Origin: Bermanella sp047621325
GTDB taxonomy: Bacteria; Pseudomonadota; Gammaproteobacteria; Pseudomonadales; Oceanobacteraceae
DNA length: 64,000 bases
Assembly: GCA_047621325.1 (NCBI GenBank)
Contig: JBLHLT010000003.1
Coordinates: 148,019 to 212,018 of the forward strand
Direction: 5' to 3'
Below are positions 50,603 to 59,340 of the stretch, piece after piece. The notes beneath the pieces were generated by a model. The model searched no databases, was not told the DNA's origin, and was given only the letters and a program-made list of their open reading frames with translations. Positions within the stretch are counted from its first letter, which is position 1. Each line of letters begins with the position of its first letter. A program made the position numbers and the translations under genes.

Positions 50603-51817
50603 CTAATTATTTTGCAGCGCTTCAATTTTTTCACAAATATACGCACCAATGGGTAACGCCGATGTGGCCGCTGGGCTAGGCGCATTACACACATGTAAGG
50701 AGCGTGGACTTTGAGCAAACAAAAAATCATGTACCATGCTGCCGTCTTTCATCACCGCTTGGGCACGTATACCCGCAGGGTATGGCTGTAAATCGTGTAA
50801 CGTTAAACTTGGACAATATTTTTGTATAGTTTTTAAATAACCGGGTTTCCACCACGAGTTAATGGTTTCAAACAGACCAACTTTAAAATTATTTTTGACT
50901 ACACGCCAAAAACCAACAAAACGCACCATGTCGAATATGTCTTTTAAACTGACATTAATTTTGCCATAACCTTCACGCTTCCAACCTTGTACTGCATTGG
51001 GGCCTACCGTAACACTGCCATCAATCATGCGAGTTAAATGCACACCCAAAAATGGTAATTCAGGGTCAGGGATGGGGTAAATTAAATGATTCACAATATT
51101 ATTGTATTGCGGCGCTAAACGATAGTATTCCCCGCGAAACGGAATAATTTGAAAGTCGGTTTTAATGCCTAACATTTTAGTTGTACGGTCTGCCATTAAG
51201 CCTGAGCAGGCCACTAAGAAGTCACCGGTTAATCTGATCTCTTGGCCATCGTGTACCGCTTTAACCGTTACTTCATTTTCATCTTCGCTTAAAGCCACTA
51301 CCTCATGCTGCAATAAAACCGTGCCGCCTAGTTGCTGAAATTTTTCAGCCATTTTTGTTGTGACTTGCTGATAATTCACGATGCCCGTTTGTTTAACAAA
51401 AATAGCGCCCATTCCACTAATATTTGGTTCACGTTGTTTAAGTTGTGCTTTATCTAATAATTGCGCATCGATGCCATTGTCAGCACAGCGTGCATATAAA
51501 GCCAACATACGTTCGTGTTCGAGTGCATTGGTTGCCACCAGTAACTTACCACATTGCTCATAATGAATATCATTGTCTTGGCAAAACGCAATGGTGGCTT
51601 GCACCCCTTCCTTGCAGAACTTGGCTTTTAATGAACCGGGTTGGTAGTACACACCAGCATGTATCACACCGCTGTTATGTCCCGTTTGATGGCAAGCGAA
51701 TTGGTGCTCTTTTTCAATAATAACAATGCGCTTATTAGGGTACTGCTGCTGCAATTGCCATGCAGTAGAAACACCGACAATACCACCGCCAATAACTATG
51801 TAATCAAATTTCATCAA
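50603..51817 (-). CDS. lhgO: L-2-hydroxyglutarate oxidase/dehydrogenase
   Basis: A 404-residue FAD enzyme of the LhgO group. It has the FAD fold KFDYIVIGGGIVGVSTAWQLQQQYP, then the LhgO segment CHQTGHNSGVIHAGVYYQPGSLKAKFC (about 42-68) and the C-terminal HVCNAPSPAATSALPIGAYI. It oxidises L-2-hydroxyglutarate to 2-oxoglutarate, passing electrons to quinones. It acts in glutarate/lysine breakdown or metabolite repair. It stands apart from its neighbours, convergent with the SDR-like gene. Two adjacent ATGs (51817, 51814) are possible starts. Confidence 0.87.
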   Translation of the reverse strand: MMKFDYIVIGGGIVGVSTAWQLQQQYPNKRIVIIEKEHQFACHQTGHNSGVIHAGVYYQPGSLKAKFCKEGVQATIAFCQDNDIHYEQCGKLLVATNALEHERMLALYARCADNGIDAQLLDKAQLKQREPNISGMGAIFVKQTGIVNYQQVTTKMAEKFQQLGGTVLLQHEVVALSEDENEVTVKAVHDGQEIRLTGDFLVACSGLMADRTTKMLGIKTDFQIIPFRGEYYRLAPQYNNIVNHLIYPIPDPELPFLGVHLTRMIDGSVTVGPNAVQGWKREGYGKINVSLKDIFDMVRFVGFWRVVKNNFKVGLFETINSWWKPGYLKTIQKYCPSLTLHDLQPYPAGIRAQAVMKDGSMVHDFLFAQSPRSLHVCNAPSPAATSALPIGAYICEKIEALQNN

Positions 51818-51999
51818 GCTGCCTGCAATATAAAATAAGGGCTAATGACAGCGATTTTAACAGTTATACACAGTGCATAAAGTCCGATTAATCACCTTAT
51901 TCAGCACACATTGAGCGTCACCCTTATTCTCGGTATGACAACAATATAAGATCCCGTAGAATACCCCTTTAACCCTATTCATCGTTATTGAGGACACTC

Positions 52000-53277
52000 A
52001 TGGCCAGCACTGCACAAGAAAACGGCACCCCGCGTTTTGCCGGCCAAATGATAAGCACCCCTATTGTCCAAAATTTAAAGCGACTTGCGGTGCTGCGCTT
52101 AATCGTCTGCTGTGGCATTGCACTGGCATTAGTATTAATTGGCTTAGAGCAAACACCGCCGATGCAACAGCTTATGTTGTGGGGCGTGCTCACGACTCTC
52201 ACATTTCTTAGCTTGCTTAACTTATGGCGTGCTAAACATAACCACGCAGCCCCCTATGAATTATTCGTCTACTTGTTAGCCGACACTTTATTAATCGGCG
52301 CACTGATTTATGTAAGCGGCGGCGCTAATAATCCGTTTATTACCTATTTGTTGGTGCCCATTGTTATCAGTGCGGCCACCTTAAGCTGGACCATGACATG
52401 GCTGCTGTGCATGTTATCCATGGCACTGTATGGTTTTTTATTGTTTTTTTACTTTCCTCTGCCCGCGCTTGATCACCACCTTGCCCACGCAGGTTTGAGT
52501 TTTCATATTATTGGTATGTGGTTCACCTTTATTTTAAGTGCGTTACTAATTGCCTACTTTGTGGTTGAAATGGCGTTTGATTTACGCGAAAAAGACAAAC
52601 AAACCGCTCACTACCGCGAGCAGGTTTTGCAAAACGAACATCTCATGTTACTTGCCAGCCAAGCCGCCAGCACCGCCCACGAACTAGGCTCACCTCTCAC
52701 CACCATTAAAATGCTGAGCCATGAATTACAACAACTCACCACACTCGATCATGATAGCCGTCAAGATTTACAGTTGATTCATCAACAAATAGAACTTTGC
52801 CAACAAAAATTAAAACGCTTAAGCCAGCCTAGCCAGTTAGATATGAGTGATTTCCAAGCGTTGCATACCTTTTTACACAACACGACTCAGCAGTGGTTAT
52901 TACTGCAACCCAAAGCTCAATTCACATGGCATACAGATTTTCAAAACATAAAAAACAGCCCGCTAGTGCAATATCCGTTGGTACTTATGCAGGCCATTAT
53001 TAATTTATTAGATAACGCCAACGATGCATCAAAGCAGCCAATTGAATTACTCCTAACGTGGGACGAGCAAAACTGGCAACTTAACATTCAAGACTTTGGT
53101 GATGGCATCGCTGCCGATTTTTCACTACCAAGCCAACCAATAGAATCAAGCAACGGTCTGGGCATTGGTTTATTATTGAGCCACAGCAGCATTTTACGTT
53201 TAGGCGGCGAAGTTTCATTAAGTAACAACCGCCAAGGCTGCTTAACCACAATTAAGGTGCCGTTTCATGTCAAATAA
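52000..53277 (+). CDS. regB: Redox sensor histidine kinase, RegB/PrrB type
   Basis: A 425-residue inner-membrane kinase. About six hydrophobic segments (31-190) include the quinone-binding GGxxNPF motif as GGANNPF (107-113). The H-box STAHELGSPLTTIK has His227, and Cys267 in the dimerisation helix corresponds in position to the redox-active Cys of RegB. The ATPase has LLDNANDAS, the DFGDGI box and GLGIGLLLSHS. The start is the ATG with GAGG 6 nt upstream. It phosphorylates the RegA-type regulator whose gene overlaps its 3' end by 11 bp. It responds to the redox state of the quinone pool. Confidence 0.93.
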   Translation: MASTAQENGTPRFAGQMISTPIVQNLKRLAVLRLIVCCGIALALVLIGLEQTPPMQQLMLWGVLTTLTFLSLLNLWRAKHNHAAPYELFVYLLADTLLIGALIYVSGGANNPFITYLLVPIVISAATLSWTMTWLLCMLSMALYGFLLFFYFPLPALDHHLAHAGLSFHIIGMWFTFILSALLIAYFVVEMAFDLREKDKQTAHYREQVLQNEHLMLLASQAASTAHELGSPLTTIKMLSHELQQLTTLDHDSRQDLQLIHQQIELCQQKLKRLSQPSQLDMSDFQALHTFLHNTTQQWLLLQPKAQFTWHTDFQNIKNSPLVQYPLVLMQAIINLLDNANDASKQPIELLLTWDEQNWQLNIQDFGDGIAADFSLPSQPIESSNGLGIGLLLSHSSILRLGGEVSLSNNRQGCLTTIKVPFHVK

Positions 53278-53815
53278 TGAAGGAACATTTTTAGTCATTG
53301 ATGATGACACCACATTATTAAGTGTCATGGTTCGCAGCTTAAATCGCCGTGGTTTTAACGTAATACAAGCTGAGAATGGTGAGCAGGCACTTACCTTATG
53401 TGAAGAGTACCACCCTAAATTTATTTCATTAGATTTAAAACTCGAACAAGAAAGCGGCCTGCATTTAATTGCACAATTAAAACGCCATTCGCCCGATTGC
53501 CAAATTGTCATGCTCACCAGTTACGCCAGCATTGCTACCGCAGTAGATGCGATTAAATTAGGCGCGCATCAATACCTGTGCAAACCTGTGGATATTGATG
53601 AACTTCTCAACGCGTTTGATCACGCATCAAATACGGATACATCAACAGAAGCCGAAGTGGCCGATAAACCAACATCTGTCAAACGCTTAGAATGGGAAAA
53701 AATTCAGCAAACACTACAATCAAATGACGGCAACATTTCGGTAACAGCGCGCGAACTGGGAATGCACCGTCGAACGCTGCAGCGTAAGTTACAAAAACAT
53801 CCTGTTAAGCATTAA
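53267..53815 (+). CDS. regA: Redox response regulator, RegA/PrrA type
   Basis: A 182-residue two-domain protein. The receiver has the acidic pocket DDD (12-14), phosphoacceptor Asp56 (SLDLKLE) and Lys in YLCKPVD. A Fis-type helix-turn-helix (NISVTARELGMHRRTLQRKL) forms the C-terminus, with the RegA family linker. It controls respiratory or redox genes in response to RegB. It overlaps regB, so they are one operon. Confidence 0.93.
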   Translation: MSNNEGTFLVIDDDTTLLSVMVRSLNRRGFNVIQAENGEQALTLCEEYHPKFISLDLKLEQESGLHLIAQLKRHSPDCQIVMLTSYASIATAVDAIKLGAHQYLCKPVDIDELLNAFDHASNTDTSTEAEVADKPTSVKRLEWEKIQQTLQSNDGNISVTARELGMHRRTLQRKLQKHPVKH

Positions 53816-53831
53816 CGTTAAATTTGTCACA

Positions 53832-53938
53832 CCTGTAGGAAGGACGACCTGCGCCCGATCTTTGTAAGTGCAATCAGACAAATAGATTTTAAATGATAGG
53901 CATTTTCTATTTTCGGACGCGGAGCACCCTTCTACAGG
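53832..53938. repeat. Imperfect inverted repeat pair, intergenic (REP-like)
   Basis: CCTGTAGGAAGGACGACCTG at the left and a related inverted copy ending CCTTCTACAGG at the right (both with GCG/CCGA tails), about 55 bp apart. It lies between convergent genes. It resembles the TGTAGGTCG sequence at 19379, hence a dispersed repeat of this genome. Confidence 0.45.
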
Positions 53939-53967
53939 TATGCATTTCATTTATTGAGTGCAAAGCA

Positions 53968-54636
53968 TCAATCATCACTAAAATACTTAGCGACATCAAA
54001 CGAGCTTAACAAGTGAGGAAACGTTCCCATCACTCCAGCCACAACCATGCCGTTAATAAACGCTTCGGGGAATAACATAAGAGGCAGGTACATAAAATAC
54101 CCCTCATAAACCGCCTCCCACGTATACACCTCTAATAAGCCAAGCATGGCCGAGGTAACACACGCTACAACCAATATTGAAATAGCCCCATTAAAAAAGC
54201 CGCATAAAAAAACATACACAAATGGGTTAGCAGGAAACTTGCGCTGTACGAATTTTAAAACACACCAAGATGTGAGTATCGGCAGCACAACACAGACCAC
54301 AAAATTCACGGCAAAGCCGCTAAAACTTTCTAAACCCATAATGGTGACGCTCAATAAACCAATGGCGCCTGCAACAATCGCTAACGGCCACCCCATGACT
54401 AAAGTGGCAGCGGTGAGCCCCATAAAGTGAATACCCAAACCACTGCTTAGTCCTGCCCGAATCGACCATAAAATAGCGAGTGCCAAACACGCACTATAGA
54501 ACACATGCTGCAATAACGATTGCGCTTTAAGGGCCTGCCAATTCACTTGCCATATTGCCCAACCTAATATCATGCTTGTGGGTGCAAATAGCAGATAAAC
54601 AAACCATGCAGGTAATAATCCAGACTCTATACTCAC
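53968..54636 (-). CDS. CbiM-like energy-coupling-factor permease (orphan)
   Basis: A 222-residue polytopic protein (about six helices) with the CbiM-type segment GIHFMGLTAATLVMGWPLAIVAG (about 69-91) and a PEAFINGMVVAGVMGTF C-terminus. CbiM is the metal-binding S-component of nickel/cobalt ECF transporters; the usual N-terminal metal-binding MHIMEG is absent here (MSIESGLLPAWF). No CbiN, CbiQ or ATPase genes are nearby. It may be a solitary metal transporter or a family member with another role. Confidence 0.75.
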   Translation of the reverse strand: MSIESGLLPAWFVYLLFAPTSMILGWAIWQVNWQALKAQSLLQHVFYSACLALAILWSIRAGLSSGLGIHFMGLTAATLVMGWPLAIVAGAIGLLSVTIMGLESFSGFAVNFVVCVVLPILTSWCVLKFVQRKFPANPFVYVFLCGFFNGAISILVVACVTSAMLGLLEVYTWEAVYEGYFMYLPLMLFPEAFINGMVVAGVMGTFPHLLSSFDVAKYFSDD

Positions 54637-54756
54637 AAAGAGCTCCTATATTGGCTTCGAAGTAGCGCCTTATATGCCTTAACTGGTCATTTTATGTCAT
54701 TTTAGGTACTCTACGCCGCTATTTTCCGCTGTGCACAAAATCTTATCGAGGATCAG

Positions 54757-56298
54757 ATGTTTAATCTCATCAGAAAAACAACCGACAATCCCAAGAACGA
54801 TATTTTATCTGGCCTAACCGTGGCTCTCGCGCTTGTACCTGAAGCCGTGGCCTTTGCTTTTGTTGCCGGTGTTAATCCACTTGTGGGCTTATACGCTGCA
54901 TTTATGGTGGGTATTATTACCTCAATTTTTGGTGGCCGCCCAGGCATGATCAGTGGTGCAACAGGTGCAATGGCGGTTGTTATGGTGGCATTGGTTGCCG
55001 ACCAAGGTGTTGAATACTTATTTGCGGCGGTGGTGTTGTGTGGTCTTATTCAAATGTGCTTTGGCATATTTAAACTGGGTAAATTCATACGCCTAGTGCC
55101 TCAACCTGTCATGCTAGGTTTTGTAAACGGCTTAGCCATTGTGATTTTCTTGAGCCAATTGGAGCAATTTAAGTTTGTTGATGATGCTGGCATGAAAGCG
55201 TGGTTAGAAGGCAATTCAATGTACATCATGCTGGGGCTTGTAGCTCTGACTATGGCCATCATCCATTACCTGCCTAAATTAACGACTATGATCCCATCTG
55301 CGTTAGTGGCTATTGTGGTTGTGAGTTTTGGTGCCATTTGGCTGGGCTTAGATACGCGTACGGTTGGTGATGTTGCCAATATTGCAGGTGGTTTACCTCA
55401 ATTTAGTATTCCTGCTGTCCCTTATGCTACCCCAGAAGAACTACTTAAAACCCTTTGGATCATCTTGCCTTATAGCTTGATATTGGCAGGTGTTGGTTTG
55501 ATTGAATCCCTATTAACCCTAACCCTAATTGATGAGTTGACTCAAACACGCGGCAACAGTAACCGTGAATGTATCGCACAAGGCGCATCAAATACCGTGA
55601 ACGGCTTCTTTGGTGGAATGGGTGGTTGTGCCATGATTGGCCAATCAATGATCAACATCAATTCAGGTGGCCGTGGCCGCCTGTCTGGTATTACCGCTGC
55701 CGTTGCATTATTAATGTTCATTTTGTTTGGCTCTGACATTATTGCTCAAATTCCACTGGCCGCGCTTGTGGGTGTCATGATGATGGTGGTTCTGGGCACG
55801 TTTGAGTGGTCAAGCTTCCGTATTTTGAAGAAAATCCCTAGAGCTGATGCCTTTGTTTTGATTCTAGTTTCCGGAGTTACTGTCGCTACCGACCTAGCCA
55901 TGGCCGTTATTATTGGTGTGATTGTATCGGCACTGGTATTTGCTTGGGAACATGCAAAACATATTCGTGCTGATATTAAAGAAGAAAATGGCGTGAAAAC
56001 TTACGAGCTACATGGCCCGTTATTCTTTGGTTCCACCTCTTACTTTCTTGAATTATTTGATCCTAAAAATGATCCTGACAACGTCATTATTGAATTCAAA
56101 CACTCGCGCGTTGCTGACCATTCAGGCCTAGAAGTGATTGATACGCTTGCCGAGCGTTACAATAAAGAAGGTAAAACCCTAAGCCTTAAACACTTAAGCC
56201 CAGAGTGCCGCGACCTTTTAACTAAAGCCGGTAACATGGTTGAAGTGGATGTAATCGAAGACCCTAAATACCATGTCGCAACAGATCAACTTGGCTAA
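54757..56298 (+). CDS. SulP-family anion transporter with STAS domain (bicarbonate/sulphate type)
   Basis: A 513-residue inner-membrane protein. The N-terminal SulP signature region is DILSGLTVALALVPEAVAFAFVAGVNPLVGLYAAF, and a further GGMGGCAMIGQSMININSGGRGRLSG segment is typical of the BicA-like branch. After about 11-12 helices comes a short C-terminal STAS domain (VIIEFKHSRVADHSGLEVIDTLAERY, about 445-470). Likely sodium-dependent bicarbonate or sulphate uptake; the sequence alone does not distinguish them. A strong terminator follows. Confidence 0.85.
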   Translation: MFNLIRKTTDNPKNDILSGLTVALALVPEAVAFAFVAGVNPLVGLYAAFMVGIITSIFGGRPGMISGATGAMAVVMVALVADQGVEYLFAAVVLCGLIQMCFGIFKLGKFIRLVPQPVMLGFVNGLAIVIFLSQLEQFKFVDDAGMKAWLEGNSMYIMLGLVALTMAIIHYLPKLTTMIPSALVAIVVVSFGAIWLGLDTRTVGDVANIAGGLPQFSIPAVPYATPEELLKTLWIILPYSLILAGVGLIESLLTLTLIDELTQTRGNSNRECIAQGASNTVNGFFGGMGGCAMIGQSMININSGGRGRLSGITAAVALLMFILFGSDIIAQIPLAALVGVMMMVVLGTFEWSSFRILKKIPRADAFVLILVSGVTVATDLAMAVIIGVIVSALVFAWEHAKHIRADIKEENGVKTYELHGPLFFGSTSYFLELFDPKNDPDNVIIEFKHSRVADHSGLEVIDTLAERYNKEGKTLSLKHLSPECRDLLTKAGNMVEVDVIEDPKYHVATDQLG

Positions 56299-56324
56299 TC
56301 TTTATTAAGCCTTATTGCTCATGC

Positions 56325-56358
56325 AAAAAGCCGTTACTGCTAACAGTAACGGCTTTTT
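56325..56358 (+). terminator. Bidirectional terminator of the SulP gene and rimI
   Basis: AAAAAGCCGTTACTG-CTAA-CAGTAACGGCTTTTT is a 15-bp perfect stem with a 4-nt loop and T-run, between convergent genes. Confidence 0.92.
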
Positions 56359-56395
56359 TATTAAAACGAGATAAATTGATTGTGCCGTATAAGGG

Positions 56396-56845
56396 CTAGT
56401 CTTTAAACAAAGGCAGTGCCATTAAAATAGCATCTTCTTTGCCCGCCTTTGTTGGGTAATAATTTTTACGGCGGCCAATCTCATTAAAACCCGCTTGTTC
56501 ATAAATATGAATGGCAGCGGTATTGGTCACTCGAACTTCTAAATACATTTCATGATTATCTTTATGTGCAGCATGGGCAACTAAGTGCTGTAATAATTGC
56601 TTGGCAAAACCTTTGCTTTGTTCTTTAGGGTCGATACAAATATTTAATAATTCGGCCTCACCCACCACGTAAGATAATATGCCATAACCAACGATACGAT
56701 CTTCAGACTGAGCAACAGCACAGTACTTTGTGGATTTCACCGATTGCTCAAATAAATTCTTTGACCAGGGAAAATCATAACCTTGCTGTTCAATACGTAA
56801 TATCGTGTCGATATCGTCCAAAGTCATAGGGCGAAAAGCAATCAT
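56396..56845 (-). CDS. rimI: Ribosomal protein S18-alanine N-acetyltransferase
   Basis: A 149-residue GNAT acetyltransferase, RimI type. It has FRPMTLDDIDTILRIEQQGYDFPWSKNLFEQS, the acetyl-CoA loop (KEQSKGFAKQLLQHLV) and EVRVTNTAAIHIYEQAGFNEIGRRKNYY, the normal C-terminus. It acetylates the N-terminal Ala of ribosomal protein S18. It is 20 bp after the holD-like gene, as rimI is next to holD in Escherichia coli. Confidence 0.92.
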   Translation of the reverse strand: MIAFRPMTLDDIDTILRIEQQGYDFPWSKNLFEQSVKSTKYCAVAQSEDRIVGYGILSYVVGEAELLNICIDPKEQSKGFAKQLLQHLVAHAAHKDNHEMYLEVRVTNTAAIHIYEQAGFNEIGRRKNYYPTKAGKEDAILMALPLFKD

Positions 56846-56865
56846 GGGGTTACTCTAATTTAGTA

Positions 56866-57645
56866 TTAATTGTCTAACTTGTGAGGGATCAATTGCTGCC
56901 AAAGTGCTTTTTTAGCCATTGGTTCGTGTAACAATTGTTGCAAGCTAACATCTAATTTAATGTGCGGAATTTGGCTTGGAAAATAATCGCAGTCGTTAAA
57001 AACAATCACCATATTTTTTTCACAAGCTTGTTGAAGACGTTCAATATGAGCCAGTAAATATTTCGAAGCGATGTCTTCACCTTGATCCACATTAGGGCTA
57101 TCAATCATAGGCCAAGAGAAAACATTCACATGACGCGGGCGACGTTTTTTGCCTTGAATAAACTGCGCCAAATTATGCACTAGTTTATGCTGCTCTGGAG
57201 TGATATTCACATCACCACTAATTAGCCAAACACCGCTACTGTAACACCAAAATTGAATATTAAATTCGACACGTTTAACCTCGTCTGCCGATTGTGCTTG
57301 CGGTTTAGGAAAAGCCGGAGCCGCCATAGACGATGTCAGCGCTGAATTTAACGCACTTGCAGCCACAGGGGTATTCGCCTGAGGTACTTGAGCCGCAGGG
57401 GACGTTTGCACGACTGCCGCTTGTGGTACGCTAGCTTGTGCTGTTTGAACAGGTGCAGGCACATCTTCAAAATGGCTAGGTGCGACATACGGCGCAGCGT
57501 CACTTACCGCAACCGTTGTTTGAATAGGCTGAGATGTTAATGGCTGAGTTTCAACCGCAGCAACCGCCACCGGCATATCCTTAGGCACCCAAACATCAAT
57601 GCCTAAATGCTCAAGATAACTTAACTGCGCTGCGGTATATAACAT
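56866..57645 (-). CDS. holD: Probable DNA polymerase III psi subunit (HolD-like), with long linker
   Basis: A 259-residue protein. Similarity to HolD is visible only at the ends: the N-terminus LSYLEHLGIDVWVPK is like the LQQLGITQW-start of E. coli HolD (clamp-loader tail that contacts tau/gamma), and the C-terminus PMAKKALWQQL is like PTARAALWQQI. Between them a low-complexity Ala/Gln/Pro/Val linker (about 25-120) is inserted, and a mid-region (WLISGDVNITPEQHKLVHNLAQFI) is diverged. The adjacency to rimI supports the identity. HolD bridges the clamp loader to HolC and SSB. Family length is about 140 in E. coli, so this is almost doubled. It begins 4 bp after leuA on the same strand, suggesting transcriptional coupling. 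The call needs a profile search; otherwise it is a hypothetical protein. Confidence 0.6.
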   Translation of the reverse strand: MLYTAAQLSYLEHLGIDVWVPKDMPVAVAAVETQPLTSQPIQTTVAVSDAAPYVAPSHFEDVPAPVQTAQASVPQAAVVQTSPAAQVPQANTPVAASALNSALTSSMAAPAFPKPQAQSADEVKRVEFNIQFWCYSSGVWLISGDVNITPEQHKLVHNLAQFIQGKKRRPRHVNVFSWPMIDSPNVDQGEDIASKYLLAHIERLQQACEKNMVIVFNDCDYFPSQIPHIKLDVSLQQLLHEPMAKKALWQQLIPHKLDN

Positions 57646-57649
57646 CTAA

Positions 57650-59185
57650 TTACACGCCTTCCGATTGCGGATGCGCTTTACCATTATTATTTTCTAATAG
57701 GTTTAATGCATTGATATAAGCCTTGGCAGAGGCGACAACAATATCCGTGTCACTGCCTAAACCATTTACAATACGACCGCCTTTTTCTAAGCGAACCGTT
57801 ACTTCACCTTGGCTATCAGTGCCTTGAGTAATCGCATTCACCGAATACAACTGCACATTCGCACCCGACTTAGCGTTTTGTTCGATGGCTTTAAATACGG
57901 CATCAACAGGACCACTGCCTTCAGAGCTAACCATGTGCTCTTTGCCATCAACGGCTAAAGTCAGTTTGGCCTTGGGTGTTTCACCTGTTTGGCTATGGGC
58001 TTCGAGCGTTACTAACTGGTATTTTTCATCCATGTTTCGCGCAGCGCTCACCAACGCTTGTAAATCTTCGTCAAAGATTTCATGTTTTTTGTCGGCTAAT
58101 TCTTTAAAACGAGCAAACGCGATATTCAATTCTTGATCACTATCAAACGTTACACCTAGCTCTTCTAAGCGTGATCGAAATGCAGCACGGCCTGAGTGTT
58201 TACCCATCACCATTTTATTTGCACCCCAACCTACATCTTCTGCGCGCATAATTTCATACGTTTCGCGGTGCTTTAATACGCCGTCTTGGTGAATACCAGA
58301 TTCATGAGCAAATGCGTTAGCACCCACTATGGCTTTATTAGGCTGCACAGGGAAACCCGTAATAGTGGATACCATACGTGACGTCGGCACGATGATTTCG
58401 GTATTAATAGCCGTTGTGACATTAAATAAATCACTACGAGTTTTAATACCCATTACGATTTCTTCAAGGGCAGCATTACCCGCACGCTCACCTAAACCGT
58501 TAATCGTACACTCAACCTGACGAGCACCATTAGCAACTGCAGCCAATGAGTTCGCGACGGCTAAACCTAAATCGTTATGGCAGTGTACTGAGAAAATAGC
58601 TTTATCGGCATTTGGAATACGATTTAACAAGGTTTTAATTTTATAACCAAACTCTTCAGGAATAGCATAACCTACGGTGTCTGGGATATTAATCGTGCTG
58701 GCACCGGCATCAATAGCCGCTTCGATAATACGGCATAAAAAATCCATATCCGAACGACCTGCGTCTTCGCATGAAAATTCCACATCGGCTACAAGATTAC
58801 GTGCACGCTTAACCGCATAGATTGCACGCTCAACCACTTGGTCTGGCTGCATACGCAATTTGTGCTGCATATGAATCGGGCTGGTAGCAATAAAGGTGTG
58901 TATACGTGCACGCTCTGCAGCTTTTAATGCCTGTGCTGCTCGGTCAATGTCACCATCAACCGCACGAGCTAATGAACAAATGGTACTTTCTTTTACTGCC
59001 GCGGCCACTGCAGCAATAGACTCAAAGTCGCCAGGACTGGCGGCAGCAAAGCCTGCTTCAATGACATCAACACGCATCTTTTCCAATGCTTTACCGATGC
59101 GTACTTTTTCATCACGGGTCATAGATGCGCCAGGGCTCTGTTCGCCATCGCGCATAGTTGTATCAAAAATGATTAACTGACTCAT
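57650..59185 (-). CDS. leuA: 2-isopropylmalate synthase
   Basis: A 511-residue enzyme condensing acetyl-CoA with 2-oxoisovalerate, the first committed step of leucine synthesis. It has IIFDTTMRDGEQSPGASMT (HMGL-type motif), GTSTINIPDTVGYA-like ASTINIPDTVGYA, FSVHCHNDLGLAVANSL and a C-terminal LeuA regulatory domain (leucine feedback). The start is the ATG preceded by AGGAG (5-nt spacing); an earlier in-frame GTG overlaps the SD. It lies upstream of the holD-like and rimI genes on the same strand. Confidence 0.95.
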   Translation of the reverse strand: MSQLIIFDTTMRDGEQSPGASMTRDEKVRIGKALEKMRVDVIEAGFAAASPGDFESIAAVAAAVKESTICSLARAVDGDIDRAAQALKAAERARIHTFIATSPIHMQHKLRMQPDQVVERAIYAVKRARNLVADVEFSCEDAGRSDMDFLCRIIEAAIDAGASTINIPDTVGYAIPEEFGYKIKTLLNRIPNADKAIFSVHCHNDLGLAVANSLAAVANGARQVECTINGLGERAGNAALEEIVMGIKTRSDLFNVTTAINTEIIVPTSRMVSTITGFPVQPNKAIVGANAFAHESGIHQDGVLKHRETYEIMRAEDVGWGANKMVMGKHSGRAAFRSRLEELGVTFDSDQELNIAFARFKELADKKHEIFDEDLQALVSAARNMDEKYQLVTLEAHSQTGETPKAKLTLAVDGKEHMVSSEGSGPVDAVFKAIEQNAKSGANVQLYSVNAITQGTDSQGEVTVRLEKGGRIVNGLGSDTDIVVASAKAYINALNLLENNNGKAHPQSEGV

Positions 59186-59340
59186 GGTCACTCCTGCTAT
59201 ACATCACACACTCAAAACAGGTCATAAAATAGACAAAATTAAGGTGTTTAGATGCAAAAAAAGATTAGATATATTGGGGCAAACTATAGCTGGATTAAGG
59301 GCCAATTTCCATTATTTGTATGGAGGTTAAGCCCTGAAGG

